A stretch of 64,000 bases of DNA from Antedon bifida (taxonomy: Eukaryota; Echinodermata; Crinoidea; Comatulida; Antedonidae), in the NCBI GenBank assembly GCA_963402885.1, contig OY727095.1:22697001-22761000 (forward strand), written 5' to 3'. The notes beneath the pieces were generated by a model, which worked only from the letters and a program-made list of their open reading frames with translations, made no database searches and was not told the DNA's origin. This document shows, one piece after another, positions 1-11,330 of the stretch. The translations under genes and the position numbers were made by a program. How positions within the stretch are numbered: position 1 is the stretch's first letter; the number at the start of each line of letters is the position of its first letter.

Positions 1-320
1 GTCTGCAAATGTAACAACTTCTAACCAGGTTTGCGTAGTGTGAAGACAATTTTCTAGAAAATTTCCCGAGATTTCACACCGACGAGAGGCTTGTTCTTTT
101 TTTCTGAGATGTCCCAAGTTTGTACTAGTATGTGTGTTGCCCTGGAATTTAACTTACTAATCACAGTACACTAATAATTAAATAGCACGTCCAACTATGC
201 AATGACAATGCTTGATTCCTTGAGATTCTCAGGGTTCGCATATGCTATATGAAAGCGTGTAATATTTCGGGAGTTTAAACCTGGTTACAAGTTGTAACAA
301 TTTACGCAGATGTGAAAAGG
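1..320. repeat. Short inverted-repeat element (MITE-like), possibly cut by the window start
   Basis: Bases 2-29 (TCTGCAAATGTAACAACTTC...) reappear in inverted form at about 282-311 (...GTTGTAACAATTTACGCAGA), with about 250 bp between. There is no coding potential. This is the form of a short non-autonomous DNA transposon. Superfamily and target duplication cannot be judged because the left flank is outside the window. Confidence 0.55.
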
Positions 321-1252
321 GTATAATTCGCTGTTTTCCAGTGAGAACTTATATTAACAACATACTTTATTAGAGCTTTTACAAAATATAATTTACCATC
401 CGACTATGAAATTCAGTATGTCCTATACCAAAATATGAGGATGGAAAATAACTAACATAAAAAAAATAGTATTAATCAATAATAAACATCTATTATTTTT
501 ATATATTTACACAAACAAAACAAGAAGAAAGATACAGTATATTAAAAACTAATATATTAACAAGATTCTGGTTTTTTTTTGACTGCATGTTCAAACATTC
601 ATTTTACAGTGAGCACTATTGCGATGACTCTGCAATTGTGTTTAAATTGCTTGCTTTTAGAATTATTGAAAATTACAAATTCACAAACTTAACTAAACAA
701 AAAATACATAAACATTAACTAAAGTCTCCAACAAAATAACAATTTAAAACTTAAATTAACTGATGTTCAGTAATACAGATCTTAATCTAATATAAAGATT
801 GAACATGTTTAATTTCTGATCTTTTTTCCCAAGCTCTCTTGGCATAAAGTTTACAAAATCTATAAAAAATCTGCTCTACTTCATTAGGTAGAGGAATAGC
901 TGTTGATCCTAAAACATAATACAGTTTATTATCGATAGTTGAGTTTGAAAATTCATTCCAGATATAATTATAGTTAATTAATGTATGTTCATGCTTATCC
1001 AACTGCATTGTATTATATTACTGTATTATCTTTTTGATTGCCGAACTTCAAATCATTATAAGATGGTGCCCATCCATATTGAATGGGCAACGGCTAGTGA
1101 CAACTAAATTGCACTATTTTTGACATACATTCATTAGGCATTAATTTACATTGTAGTAGTTTATCATCCTTGTAAAAAAGTAATTTAAATGGATTACATT
1201 TTTTTTTTACTAATATACCTCAGTTCTTTACATTTATTATTCTTTTTAATAG
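321..1252. other. Intronic AT-rich DNA, no recognised feature
   Basis: This stretch precedes the first exon seen. It is AT-rich with runs of A and T. A 73-codon open frame on the - strand (787-1008) has no recognisable domain, no codon bias and no splice context, so I do not call it a gene. Confidence 0.5.
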
Positions 1253-1296
1253 ATTTGATGACATGATTATGGATGAATTAGAGGGATCAGCAAATG
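1253..1296 (+). CDS. Coiled-coil gene, exon a (first exon visible)
   Basis: A 44-bp exon lies between a pyrimidine-rich acceptor (TTCTTTTTAATAG) and the donor G|GTAAGA. Read after one leftover base it gives FDDMIMDELEGSAN, and the final G completes an Asp codon with the first two bases of the exon at 6224. The exact phase fit with the next exon is the main support. The first base shows that at least one more exon lies upstream, outside the window or unrecognised. The acidic peptide carries no named domain. Confidence 0.7.
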
Positions 1297-1489
1297 GTAA
1301 GAAAGAATTTCAATAAATTATTTCACTTCACTTTGTGTTGATTCGCCACAAGTCAACCAATCAAAGGACGAGAATCCAAAATCATTCAACCGTGAGCACT
1401 CACTGACTCTCTTTTCCCAGACGTTTTTTGGGTCAAGCAGCTTGGACCTATCACTTAATCGAGTTTACAAAATATAAAAAATTTCAGCC

Positions 1490-1605
1490 ATAGATAATAA
1501 GCTTTCCGCTTAATATAGCTTCTGAATGAGTAGTCCTCTGGGGATATAGCTGGCTAAAGCCGTGGTGCGAAAAAGCCTTTGTAAAGAAAGAAATGGATAA
1601 AATAC
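1490..1605 (+). repeat. Probable 3' tail of a retroposon (GAAA-rich end)
   Basis: The segment ending GCCGTGGTGCGAAAAAGCC followed by a GTAAAGAAAGAAATG-type tail looks like the 3' end of a SINE or LINE with a simple-repeat tail. There is no second copy in the window, so the call rests on form alone. Confidence 0.25.
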
Positions 1606-1745
1606 ATAAAAATGCTGTAAAATTTAAAAGATGACATAAAATGTTCATTTTAAAATTCATTCAGTTTTTCATTTGGAAATTTTGTCCATTTTTTTATTGC
1701 ATTTAAAAACCATTAAATTTGTTTGCAACACAAGATATTTACAAA

Positions 1746-1775
1746 CTAGAATTTAATTTGTCACTTTGACCATCT
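1746..1775 (-). repeat. Solo 3' end of the Helitron-like family
   Basis: On the - strand this reads GTCAAAGTGACAAATT followed by AAATTCTAG and then T. This is the same hairpin + CTAG|T terminus seen at 3102, 17991, 32973, 49440 and 58720. The hairpin is slightly degraded. No matching body is evident next to it. Confidence 0.4.
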
Positions 1776-2044
1776 AGGTCGTGTCCACAGATGGATACAC
1801 AGTAATTTCAGCGTAAAAAACAACTGGCGATTTCAAATGTATGTACCGCAGGACTATAGTACATTGTCGTTAATACAGAAACGAATAAATAGACACGATG
1901 ATTTATGTAGTCAACTAAAATTAGCACCCAGGGAATTAGGCCTACTTCCGAATGAGAAATTTGTCTTAAAAATGAGTCCAAATTTTTTATTTGAACTCAT
2001 TTAAACAAACCCATTTTGTGTTTTGTATATAACATTAGAGTTGA

Positions 2045-3952
2045 GGGATGGGGAAGAGGATGGGAAGAACAATTTTTAAATATTCTTTATCCACTCGGTA
2101 ACGAAATATTGTTTTAAATGTTTTATAGGCCCATCAATAATATACCACTAAACACAGTAAAACATTTATGATTTAATACTTTTTTAAAACTGTCCCTGTT
2201 ATAGTCAATTGAAATAGTAAAGTACACCACTACGACGTTTATATTTTTTATAATTATTAATTAATACAAACGTTGACAAGCAACTGTTAGTAATAAAGTT
2301 TGTATTTGTATATTATTTGATTATATATCCAGCAGTAGAGCCTACCCACAGTCACAGTAATAAATGTTCTTTGTAAATTGTATATGTGTTTATATATCTA
2401 ACAGTAACCACATTCACAGTAAGAAAATTTCGATTCAAATGGCGACCAAAAATGGTTAATACATATTTACAATATTGTCAAAGTATTGCAATACTATGTA
2501 TATCTCAGTTTTAAATTTATTCTCCAAGGGCCCATACATTTACCGACTTGTGTTAAACAAAGGGATCATAAATTTACCTACAAACTGGGAGTCTGAGAGA
2601 TTGGAATGTTCCATTAATCGCAAATCAATACATTTGTATAAACATATATTAAATCTATGAATATAGTATTTTATAAAGAAAATCAGCCTGTCTTCAACAT
2701 TATGAAACTGCTCGAGCTGTTCAACCGGTTTTCAGCTATTAAACACAATTATCGTAGGAGGAGATAGGAAAATGCGAAGCATCCTCGTATTATTGTGTGC
2801 GGGTATTATTCAAAAGGACATCCATAGACAGTGTATACCACGACCGGAAAGCACCCCTATTTGGGGCAAATCGTTGAACTTAAATTCGTTTTAATTGTCA
2901 ATAACTAATTATCTAACTCAATTTAATTAGTAAACGGGGTTACATCAGGTGGTTAAAATCAGTACCGAGATTCTAACCAACTTTATATACCATCGATTAA
3001 ACATTCTATAAATAACACGCGATTTACCGAATTTTGCACTTACTTAAATTTATATTTTAGATGATCACCTATAATTCGTCAAAGTGACGAATTAAATTCT
3101 AGTTAATGTTTTGTATTCGTTGAATGGATAGAATATTTCATTCGTTGAAAAATTGACTGCTCTATTTAATTTTTCAACTCATGAAATATACACCATTCAA
3201 CTCATAAACAGTAATTATTTATCTCGAAAGAAAGTATTAATACTAATAGAAATGAAGTAAATTTACCAACCAATTGTTTTTAATAGCTGAAAACCGGTTG
3301 AACAGCTCGAGTACAGCATCATAATGTTGAAGACAGACCGATTTTTTTAAAAAATACTATTTTGATAGATTTAATATACGTTTATACAAATGTATTGATT
3401 TCCGATGAATGGAACATTCCAATATAACTCTTTAGTTTAACACAAGTACCACCAGCTGTAGGTAAATTTATTGGCACTTGGGAAATTAACCTATATAGAT
3501 ATAGTATTGCAATGTACTTGGACATTACTGTAAATACGTATTAACCATTTTGGTCGCCATTTGAATTTACTGTGAGTGTGGGTACTGTTAGATATAATTA
3601 TAAACACATGTACAAATAAACGTATTGAGTGAGTGAGTATGTGAGTGTGAGTAGGCCCTACTGTTATAAATGCGCAATATACAAATAAACTTTATTACAG
3701 TTGCTTCTCAACGTTTGTATTAATTAATAATTACACAAAATATAAACGTTGTAGTGGTGTATTGTTACATGTACTATGCTATTTCAATCGACTATGACAG
3801 TGACAGTTTTAACAAAGTATTAAAATCGCAAATGTGTTACTGTATCAAGTGAAGTATTGATAGGCCTATACAACATGAAAAACATATTTTGTAACTGAGT
3901 AGATAATGAATATATTTAAAAATTGTTCTTCTTTGCACCCATATCCTTGTTT
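2045..3952. mobile_element. Foldback element: two ~700-bp inverted arms around a ~520-bp loop
   Basis: The left arm (about 2045-2760) and right arm (about 3278-3952) are inverted copies. For example CTCGAGCTGTTCAACCGGTT at about 2711 matches AACCGGTTGAACAGCTCGAG at about 3292. The stretches around 2500/3500 (AGTATTGCAATACTATG versus ATAGTATTGCAATG) and 2100/3880 also match in inverted form. The arms are diverged by point changes and small indels, so the element is old. The loop (2761-3277) holds a Helitron-like 3' terminus (3060-3102) and a smaller hairpin at 3114-3215. No transposase is visible, so this is a non-autonomous foldback element or an inverted duplication. Confidence 0.8.
3060..3102 (+). 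repeat. Helitron-like 3' terminus inside the foldback loop
   Basis: TGATCACCTATAATTCGTC is followed by the hairpin AATTCGTCA-AAG-TGACGAATT (overlapping) and then AAATTCTAG|T. The same end, in the other orientation, closes the element at 49440-51017. Only the 3' end is recognisable here. Confidence 0.5.
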
Positions 3953-3954
3953 TC

Positions 3955-5045
3955 AAAAAAAAAAATTCAAAAATCTTTTATTGTCCAATTACATACAAAA
4001 TACATACATGCCATTGGAAATGTGTCGTTTGATACACTACATACATAACAATTAAAAATTATATAGAGTTATACTGTACATCATTCACAAAACTTGTTAC
4101 AACAAAAGAAATAAAAAATTTAAATATAGAAAAGCACATGTAACTTAAACTAAAACTTAATGCATTGTGTTGAGGAAAGACTAGGCGTATTGCAGATTAT
4201 TGCAAATTATTGAAGTAAGTATGTACTAATAAAATATCATAAAAAAATACTCTATTTAAAAATGTAAAATATCACAAAATCAGTCCATTCATAATTGTAT
4301 ATTTATCTATTGCACTGCTTATTAAAAGTTTTAAATGAACTTGGTACAAACGATTTACTATATCTCGTAGTTCGTGAGAGAATACTCCGTAAACGGCACC
4401 CTGACCTTAAAAAGTTATACTCGGCATATAATGGATGGTTTGTATTTGCCATTATTTGTTTTACAAGTGATAACACTGACTCATCAAATCTTATATTAAG
4501 ATCTATTTCAGGGATATTTAGCATTTTACTAGCTCTTCGTACGATTCTATGTAGTTTTCCCTTATCTTTTACATTGAGACTATTTCCCAGCACAGCATAA
4601 CAGAAAGATATCACGCTAAGTACCATCGATTTGTAAAACATGGTTAGAATTTTGTTATCTACTTTAAATTTCTTAAGTTGACGCATTAGGTGCAGTTGTT
4701 GCTGACCCTTTTTATATAGCATGTTTGTATTTTTGCTCCATTTTAATTTATCATCTATGATTGTTCCTAAGTACTTGTATTCTTGACAACTTTTATACAT
4801 TCACCATCAATTACTACATCATCATGATTACTTTGTTTCTTTCTAAAATCGATAATCATTTCTTTGGTTTTCTTAGAATTTAAAATAAGATAGTTTTCTT
4901 TACACCACTCTGTAAATAACTTTATTTCGGTGAAAGCGATTGAGCATCTTTAATGTTACCAGCTATGCAAGTGTCATCGGCATATTTTATCAAACGGCAG
5001 GAGTCGGTGGCATTTCTACAGTCGTTTGTACACACAGAATAAGAC
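3955..5045 (-). pseudogene. LINE 3' part (L2/CR1-like): RT C-terminal half and 3' end
   Basis: The longest frame (4800 to 4303) reads ...YKYLGTIIDDKLKWS..., the conserved block after the RT palm in L2/CR1/jockey-type LINEs, and ends FKTFNKQCNR. Upstream on the - strand (4800-5045), other frames give C-R-L-I-K-Y-A-D-D-T, the RT catalytic YADD box, and a FTEW-K-E/NSKK-type block. They are joined only through frameshifts and a stop, so the copy is dead. The 3' end is at about 3960, with AATAAAAGA just before an A/T tail. About 1.1 kb of what should be a 3-5 kb element remains, a typical 5' truncation. Confidence 0.85.
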
Positions 5046-5454
5046 ACCTACTTTTATTCAAGTTATCCATCGTAAATCATTGACGAATGCTAGGCCAGGA
5101 AGCTAGGCCATTAAAACGGGCAGTGTTTCAACTTTAGACGCGGAGAGAACAGTTATAGACGACGCACACAGCAAGCTGATATATGAACGTGCTGTCAACA
5201 ACGTCGCATCGCAACAATTCTCAAAATGTTTACAGAAAGCTGAACATGCATTAGAGCCATTTATTATCACCATTAGATATCACTTTTTCATTAGATAGGG
5301 CTAATTCCAAATGACAATGATGCGTATTGACCAATCAAATTGCAAGAATACAATCAGGTTTTATAATTTCAAATATACATTTACATATTCAAATATATTG
5401 TATTGTTGAAATTACATCACTCACATTATTAAAAACTTTTAGCCATGATGATGT
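5046..5454. other. Intronic DNA, nothing recognised
   Basis: No open frame, repeat partner or RNA-like structure was found in this unique-looking stretch. Confidence 0.4.
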
Positions 5455-5832
5455 CATCATTCTTCGGAGAGTGAACTGCCGGTAAACCCCGGTGTTTTGG
5501 TGTGAAAGGTACCAACATCAAACTCCGGAGTTTTAAATATTATTATTATATTTTAAATATTTGTACAAAATATATAGCGGGTTTAAAAAATGATAAGTAG
5601 TATCAATAAAACATTATATTACTTCTGAGACTTTTGAAAGTAATTATTAAATTAAAAATATTATTAATTAAAATGATTCTAATGATCGTCGGTATGTAAA
5701 CAAACAAATTAGATTTTATTTTATAAACCCCGGTGTTGCTAGGTTGGTGCGAAAGGGGTATCTCCGGAGTTTCTCAACGTTTTGAATTGTCATAAACCCC
5801 GGGGTGTCTCCGGTGTGAAAGGGATATTATTG
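5455..5832. repeat. MITE with CTCCGGAG / TTTCACACCA ends (copy 1)
   Basis: This copy contains repeated GGTGTGAAAGG and CTCCGGAGTTT words and an AT-rich core (TATATAGCGGGTTT..., AATGATTCTAATGATCGTC). The same segment occurs in inverted orientation at 8683-9150 and partially at 44815-45096. The outer end GGTGTGAAAGGGATATTA matches the family terminus TAC-CCCTTTCACACCA. There is no ORF, so it is non-autonomous. Confidence 0.75.
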
Positions 5833-6223
5833 GCCGGAAATGACTCTTCTAAGAATAGCACACTCGCAATTGGCAAAACGATAGCAGTTTTACAATCAAG
5901 CTACATACTCTTTTGCAAACTATATATCTGGTAAAAAAACTATAGATTTAAAATGTAATCAGTTTTGTAGATTCTATAAAACTGAGAACATTTCACATCT
6001 TAGATCAGTGTATAATTGATAAAAAGTTTTAGCCCCTCTTTATCACATCCCTTTTACTTACCGAGTGTACTAGAGCTACCCTGGTTAATTTTACGTTGTT
6101 TATACTGACCTAAAATTCCCCATTTCACATTTCTGGTTACACAATTCCGGATAAACTCTGCATTTTGTTGACAGTGTATGATTAATAAATTAAAATATAA
6201 AATAATGTGATTTTTTTCTTCAG
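5833..6223. other. Intron 3' end before the large exon
   Basis: AT-rich intronic sequence ending in the polypyrimidine tract TTTTTTTCTTCAG, the acceptor for the exon at 6224. No other feature was seen. Confidence 0.5.
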
Positions 6224-7530
6224 ATTCTTCTTTGGAGCCAAGTATCCATCCAGTGTCCTCACATGATGCATTCGATGTCATATCATCTGGTTGTGTGGAA
6301 AATCAAGATGGTCACCAGATAACATCTGTAGATCATGCAGCCAATGTATTACCACAAACCAAGTTATGTCCTTCAGAGAACGACAAGAATAGGAAAACTA
6401 AAGAAGATGATCAGCAAGCTATCAGTTCAGAGTTAGCTAGTGTTGAAACTAGGAAAAGTGATGTAAGGAATTTAGGAAAAGAAGGTGGCAGCATGGTAAT
6501 TAAGAAGGATATTCAAAATAATGGTAATGATTCACAATTACAGTCAAATTTGCATGAAAGCATATCAAATGATTACTCCAGAAACAATGCTGAAACCATG
6601 TCAACCTCAAGCATTTCAACACAGTCTGTAGATAACAAGTCTGCAAAAAAAGATAAGAAAAAGAGAAGCTGCCTGTCATTAAATTGTAAAAGTTCTACAA
6701 CCAACTCAAGTAGTCCTGAGAACAGTAGTTACCAGAAAAACAACCTTAAAAGTCGGGATCATACTATAGTTGATTTCGATGGCACATCTGCTATAGTAGA
6801 GCCAACACATGAAGTTTTAGATGTTGGCTCCTTTGACAATTATAGCACACCATCAAAATTAATACAGAAAGCACAGGATAGGGAAGTTGGTGACCTTGTC
6901 TGTGGTGTTGGTTCTTTTTCAAGCTACACTACTCCTTCAAAGATGATGGCAAAACTATTACTTGATGCTGAAGACAGTATTATCAGTAAAACACCATCAG
7001 TGCTATTGAGAAAGAGAACTGATAGGGAGAAGAATGAAAGTATTGCAGGAGTTGGATCCTTTCAAAGTTTCACATCACCTTCAGTATTGATTGAAACTAA
7101 TCCAGAGGAAAATAGTGATGCCAAAACTGAAATTTCATCTATGGAAATGGTATTCAAAGCTTCTCTTTCAGATTTTTTAACACCTATATCAGATTATGCA
7201 GACAAACTGATAGATCCTGATCCAGTTTTGAAAAAACCATATAATAAAAAACTTCCTACCAACAGTTCTGATGAAGATGAGTGGGTCATTATTGAGGAAT
7301 GTTACAGTCCTTTAATAAAATTTCCTCCCATGGAAGAAAAAAATCCTACAAGATCTACAAATACTGAGAAGAACAGTGTTAGTGAACAACCAGGATTGTC
7401 CTTCAGTGTTCCAGCAGCAAGTCTAATTGCTAGGCATCTTGACGAGAGTATGAGTGCACCAGAGGCTTGTATTCTACAAGATCTGGAAACTACAGTATTA
7501 AGTGAGAATATTAGCATACAAACTAGTCAG
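6224..7530 (+). CDS. Coiled-coil gene, large exon b: disordered N-terminal region with triple GVGSF motif
   Basis: 1307 bp, open throughout, with acceptor TTTTCTTCAG and donor CAG|GTAAAT. It follows exon a in phase and ends on a whole codon. The product is rich in Ser, Thr, Asn and Lys and is probably disordered. Three copies of a motif, VGSFDNYSTPSKL (6820-6862), VGSFSSYTTPSKM (6904-6945) and VGSFQSFTSPSVL (7048-7089), are spaced 28 and 48 residues apart, each with a Ser/Thr-Pro core that could be a kinase-regulated docking site. An acidic DEDEW patch lies near 7272. The exon ends in ISIQTSQ, just before the coiled-coil exons. I do not recognise the protein. The layout (S/T-P-rich head, long coiled-coil tail) resembles centrosome or spindle proteins; a distant relation to astrin (SPAG5), from memory of a similar VGT-x-FTPS stretch, is only a guess. 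Confidence 0.85.
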
Positions 7531-8144
7531 GTAAATTTTAGAAAATGGTTCAGCCATATTGTAAAATTATATTTTTATAGTCATTTCTTACATTAATATT
7601 TACTCTAGTAGACTATATTAGATACACTTTCGTATGGACTTTGAGGACCAGAGAATTTGACTTCATAGATTGGTTTAGGGTGGTCAATCAATCATTTTTG
7701 GCTTGGTTACACATTTAAAAAATGTGATGAAAGTTATAAACAAGGCCTTAAAATGTCGACAACCACTGGTCACAGCGAGATAATTTTGGTATTAAATTGA
7801 TCAGAAGAGCTGGGCAGATGGCCAAAAAGTCCTCTAGAAAAGGATGAGGTGGCAATGGAAATACTACCGGCTAATTTTTATACTTTTAGAAAATATAGGT
7901 CTTGGGAAGGTCACAACTCAAAATTACCCACAATCCCTTTGGGGGAACATGTCCAAATCGCATATTCAAAATGGCCGCCATTTTTTACATAAGAATTATG
8001 GTTTTAGGATAATTTAAGTTAAAATTGCTTTTCTCCAAAACTACTCGCCAATAATCATTGAAACTTGCTAAAAACATACTCTGGTATTAGAAAACGAATA
8101 AAACAATAAAAAAAATAAAATATCCATCGCCATAGCAACCATTG
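7531..8144. other. Intronic DNA with a YY1-like word
   Basis: No coding potential. AAAATGGCCGCCATTTT at about 7969 is the same word carried by the long-TIR elements at 10.7-14.2 and 46.3-48.3 kb, and the surrounding text (ACAACCACTGGTCACAG..GAT) is a decayed relative of those arms. I read this as an old fragment of that superfamily. Confidence 0.4.
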
Positions 8145-8400
8145 CTATGCATATTTGTACATTACAGATTTTACACAGAATTTGTTTTTGACAAAAGTTT
8201 TCATTTACATTAATAAACATTGTTTTTTTTATCAATTTATAAATGAAAACTATCTACTAGTATTGTATATATAGTTATGTAAAAAAATAAAAACTTTTTT
8301 AATAACATAACAAAAATTCATTTTTCATTTCCATAGCAACAGAGTAAAATTACAAATTGCACAGCTAGTTTCATTCTATATAAATACAAATCATCTGATA
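8145..8400 (+). repeat. Left member of a ~250-bp inverted repeat pair bracketing the nuclease-like pseudogene
   Basis: The block from GCTATGCATATTTGTACATT to AGCTAGTTTCATTCTATA is found inverted at 18625-18893. A second, more diverged copy in the same orientation follows at about 8480-8680 (GCTATGCACATTGTTACATT...AACAAAAACGGATTTC). Inverted members 10.5 kb apart could be the ends of one large element, or two independent insertions. Confidence 0.65.
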
Positions 8401-8682
8401 TAAGAAAGTTATTTATAACTTAATAAATCAATTAAAAGACTATTTGGGTATTGGAAAATGACTAAAATAATTTTAAAAAGTTGTTGCTATGCACATTGTT
8501 ACATTACACAGCTTTTAAACAGAATGTTTGAACAGTTTTTTTGCATTACAGTTTATTATACACTGGTTTTGTTTTTTTTATAAATTACTTTTTGGAAAAA
8601 AAACTTCTAGTATTCGTAAATATAGTTATGTGAAAAAAAGAAACATTATTTAACTAAAATAACAAAAACGGATTTCACTTCT

Positions 8683-9150
8683 ACCCCTTTCACACCAAGA
8701 CCCCAGGGTTTATGACTATTCAAAACGTTGAGAAACTCCGGAGATATCCCTTTCACACCAACCTAGCAACACCAGGGTTTATAAAATAAAATTGTAAATG
8801 TCGCCCTCTATTTTGTTTGTTTACATAGCGACGATCATTAGAATCATTTTAATTAATAATATTTTAAATTTAATAATTACTTTCAAAAGTCTCAGAAGTA
8901 ATATAATGTTTTATTGATACTACTTATTATTTTGTAGACCCGCTATATATTTTTTACAAATATTTATAGTATTTTGAAAAAACAAAGGGGTGGTGTCCCC
9001 GCAGTTCGCTCTCCGGAGAATGTTCAGCTGTTCAACCCCGCAGTTTTAAACTCCGGAGTTGCTTGATTTTACCTTTCACACCAAACAGCGGGGCGTCAAC
9101 TCCGGAGTGTCTCCGTAGTTTTGCTTTTGGTGTGAAAGTGGTATTACATA
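8683..9150. repeat. MITE with CTCCGGAG / TTTCACACCA ends (copy 2, most complete)
   Basis: It starts TACCCCTTTCACACCAAGAC and ends TTTTGGTGTGAAAGTGGTA, a terminal inverted repeat of about 20 bp with many internal CCTTTCACACC and CTCCGGAG words. It is inverted relative to the copy at 5455-5832. It cuts off the 3' end of the nuclease-like pseudogene at about 9150. TTA/TA-like flanks are compatible with a 3-bp TWA target (PIF/Harbinger type), but that is inference. Confidence 0.75.
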
Positions 9151-10673
9151 GCATCGAAGTAAAATTACGCAAATTATTTAACAATAACACATTTTCATTT
9201 ATACACTTCAAATGCACCTCTTCATTCGAACAGAGCAGCTTCTTGATTTTCTCGAAACAAAAATCTCCGATATCAGCGAATGATGTCATATTATATATCC
9301 GTCATTGCATCTATTAGAACAGCAGATGTTAGTTCTGATGGTGGGAGGTCTGCTGTTGTTAAATGTTTCACATTGTCCTCAAGGGCATGAAGCAGGTCTG
9401 ATTTGTTTGTTCTTCGTCTTCTTTGAATAATGATGGTGGAATAGCAGTTACAGGATAACTTAGAACTGTAATCAAGTTCTCCTCTGGTCTAACTTTTGAC
9501 AAAAAATGCTCTTTGATATATCAATTCTGGTGATAGAGCTATTTTCAACTTTCCTTTGATTTTTACATTTGTAGTTTCCATCAGATGTCTGTAAGTTTTC
9601 ACCCCAGACCTTGTAATTGGATGGTAGAAAGATTTGTTCTTCCCTGGATTTACAACCAAGCGAGAATTGACAAAGTCATCTAACATCTTCTGGCCTTTAG
9701 CAGCAATGTTTTGTAGAAACAAGTCCTGTGCCTAAGTTTACAAGCATTAGTGGGTGTGATGATGTAGCAAATGGATCGGTCATGTTATTGTGTATGTGAT
9801 TTATTATTTGTTGTGCATCGGATTCATCTCTTTTCATCAGGGCTGGTTTAGTTTGCTCATGACAATCTGTATCAGCAGTTTTCTTTCCACTTCTCTGATG
9901 CATCATTTTGGCATACTGACCTAGACCTAGTATGCATGTCCACCTCAGTACAGCTGAACCTCTACGTGTCAATCCTATTATGCCGCTGTTGATCTTGCTA
10001 TCTTTTATAATTGTCGTCTCCACTCCCATGTCTGTCCAAATTCCCTTAAACTTCCCTGGTGTCTGTCTGACTGAAAACTTTCCATCAAATGCCTTAGAAA
10101 CCGATTCAGAGAGGGAATTAACCATTTCTAAACCATACAGTGTTCCCCATCGAGCATAATATGGTCGGTCTGCATCAAAAAAATATGGCAGCATGTTCAT
10201 TTGGCTGCAAATATGTAACTTCCAGTCACCTTCTCTTTCTGCTCTTATGTTGGAAAGCATTATTTGTATGACGTTAAGAAAATGCTCCCAGAAAGCAAAC
10301 GTCGAAGAAGCTTGCCGTCCACATTCAATAAATTCCAAAAGAGGTATTAACTTCTCTTTCATTGCAGTGAGATCAGTTGTGTTTTCATTCGATATGTCTC
10401 TGCAAAGCATAACTCTGTTACAGTTCACACACTCGTCTAGATCTTCAATTTGCTTTCTTTCGTCTAACCATATATACAAAAATTGTGAATGAGCTGATGG
10501 ATAAGTGCTTCATAAACCAAGGTCAGTCCCCTGATGGAACTGCTTTCCTGACAACATCATCTCCACACTTGCTGGAGCGAACACATTAGAATCCGCCAAC
10601 ATATCATTTAGGCCTGCATCTCCCCATTTTTCCAATACATGCAATAAAGTTGCCATTGTGTGAAATCCGCCTA
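9151..10673 (-). pseudogene. Zinc-module/nuclease-like multicopy family, 3' half (interrupted gene)
   Basis: This is the second half of the gene that begins at 15678. Reading from 10671 downwards it gives GGFHTMATLLHVLEKWGDAG..., then two frameshifts near 10530 and 10490, then a 260-codon frame (10479-9697). That frame holds FFDADRPYYARW (about 10161) and WTDM-x2-E...DSKINSGIIGL (about 10042-9972), followed by frames through 9722-9489 and on to SAVLIDAMTSF (about 9297). The YARW / WTDM-E-DSK-GGI-G order is the signature I know from a large, uncharacterised multicopy family in corals, lancelets and other marine animals. The LIDAM block corresponds to the IDG-M-A start of what looks like an XPG/FEN-type nuclease fold. 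Frameshifts and the MITE at 9150 show the copy is dead. Confidence 0.7.
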
Positions 10674-11115
10674 TAGTAGAGCAGTTAGCGCCATAAAAAT
10701 AGCCAAGTTGTGCACTTTATTACCAAAGCATGAAACTTGCCACAAAGTTTCTTTGATGTATATAGATAAATATCGGGGGGTGCCAAGTGTCCATGTCCGG
10801 TTTCAAAATGGCCACCATAAAAACAAAAAGTGTTCATAACTTGGCAACTATAAACAGTAGAGACTTGATTCTGGTGTTAAATTGTTCACAAACCACATAT
10901 TTCTATTTGCTCTAATGAAAAGTTTCGTAAAAAAATGACCAGAAATGACGTTTCTTCCAGTTTGACCTTTGACCTCTTATCTGTATATCTCGGTAACTAC
11001 TGATCATTTTCAATCGATTTTGGTGTCATTTTGTTCAAAATAGAGACATTTATATTTGTAGTAATGAAACATTTTCACATAAAATGACTGGAATACAATT
11101 TATAACCTTTGACAT
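10674..11115 (+). repeat. Left arm of the TA-target element
   Basis: Matches 13770-14219 in inverted orientation over its whole length, e.g. TACCAAAGCATGAAACTTG and CAATCGATTTTGGTGTCATT. It contains a perfect DR1 word (10963-10975) and GGCCACCAT at about 10809. Confidence 0.85.
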
Positions 11116-11330
11116 ATATAAGTATGTGAACATACTGTATGTGGTTTACATTGGTATAAATGCACCTAATTTTTTTTAACGAAATAAATGACACTTAATG
11201 CAAAAATGACCAGGAATTATTATTCTGAATTTTTTATGTGATAGGCGTAAAGTATGACAGATCACTGAGAAACAGCAATCACTGAGCTCATCTATGCCGA
11301 CTTGTTTGCTAAACTGTGATGTGTCAATCG

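Noticed and set aside
787..1008. 73-codon - strand frame as a gene
   Set aside because: AT-rich, no domain, no splice or promoter context.
2475..2660. 61-codon frame as a gene
   Set aside because: It lies in one arm of a foldback element and is broken in the other arm.
9063..9317. + strand 84-codon frame
   Set aside because: It spans the MITE border and is antisense to the nuclease-like pseudogene.
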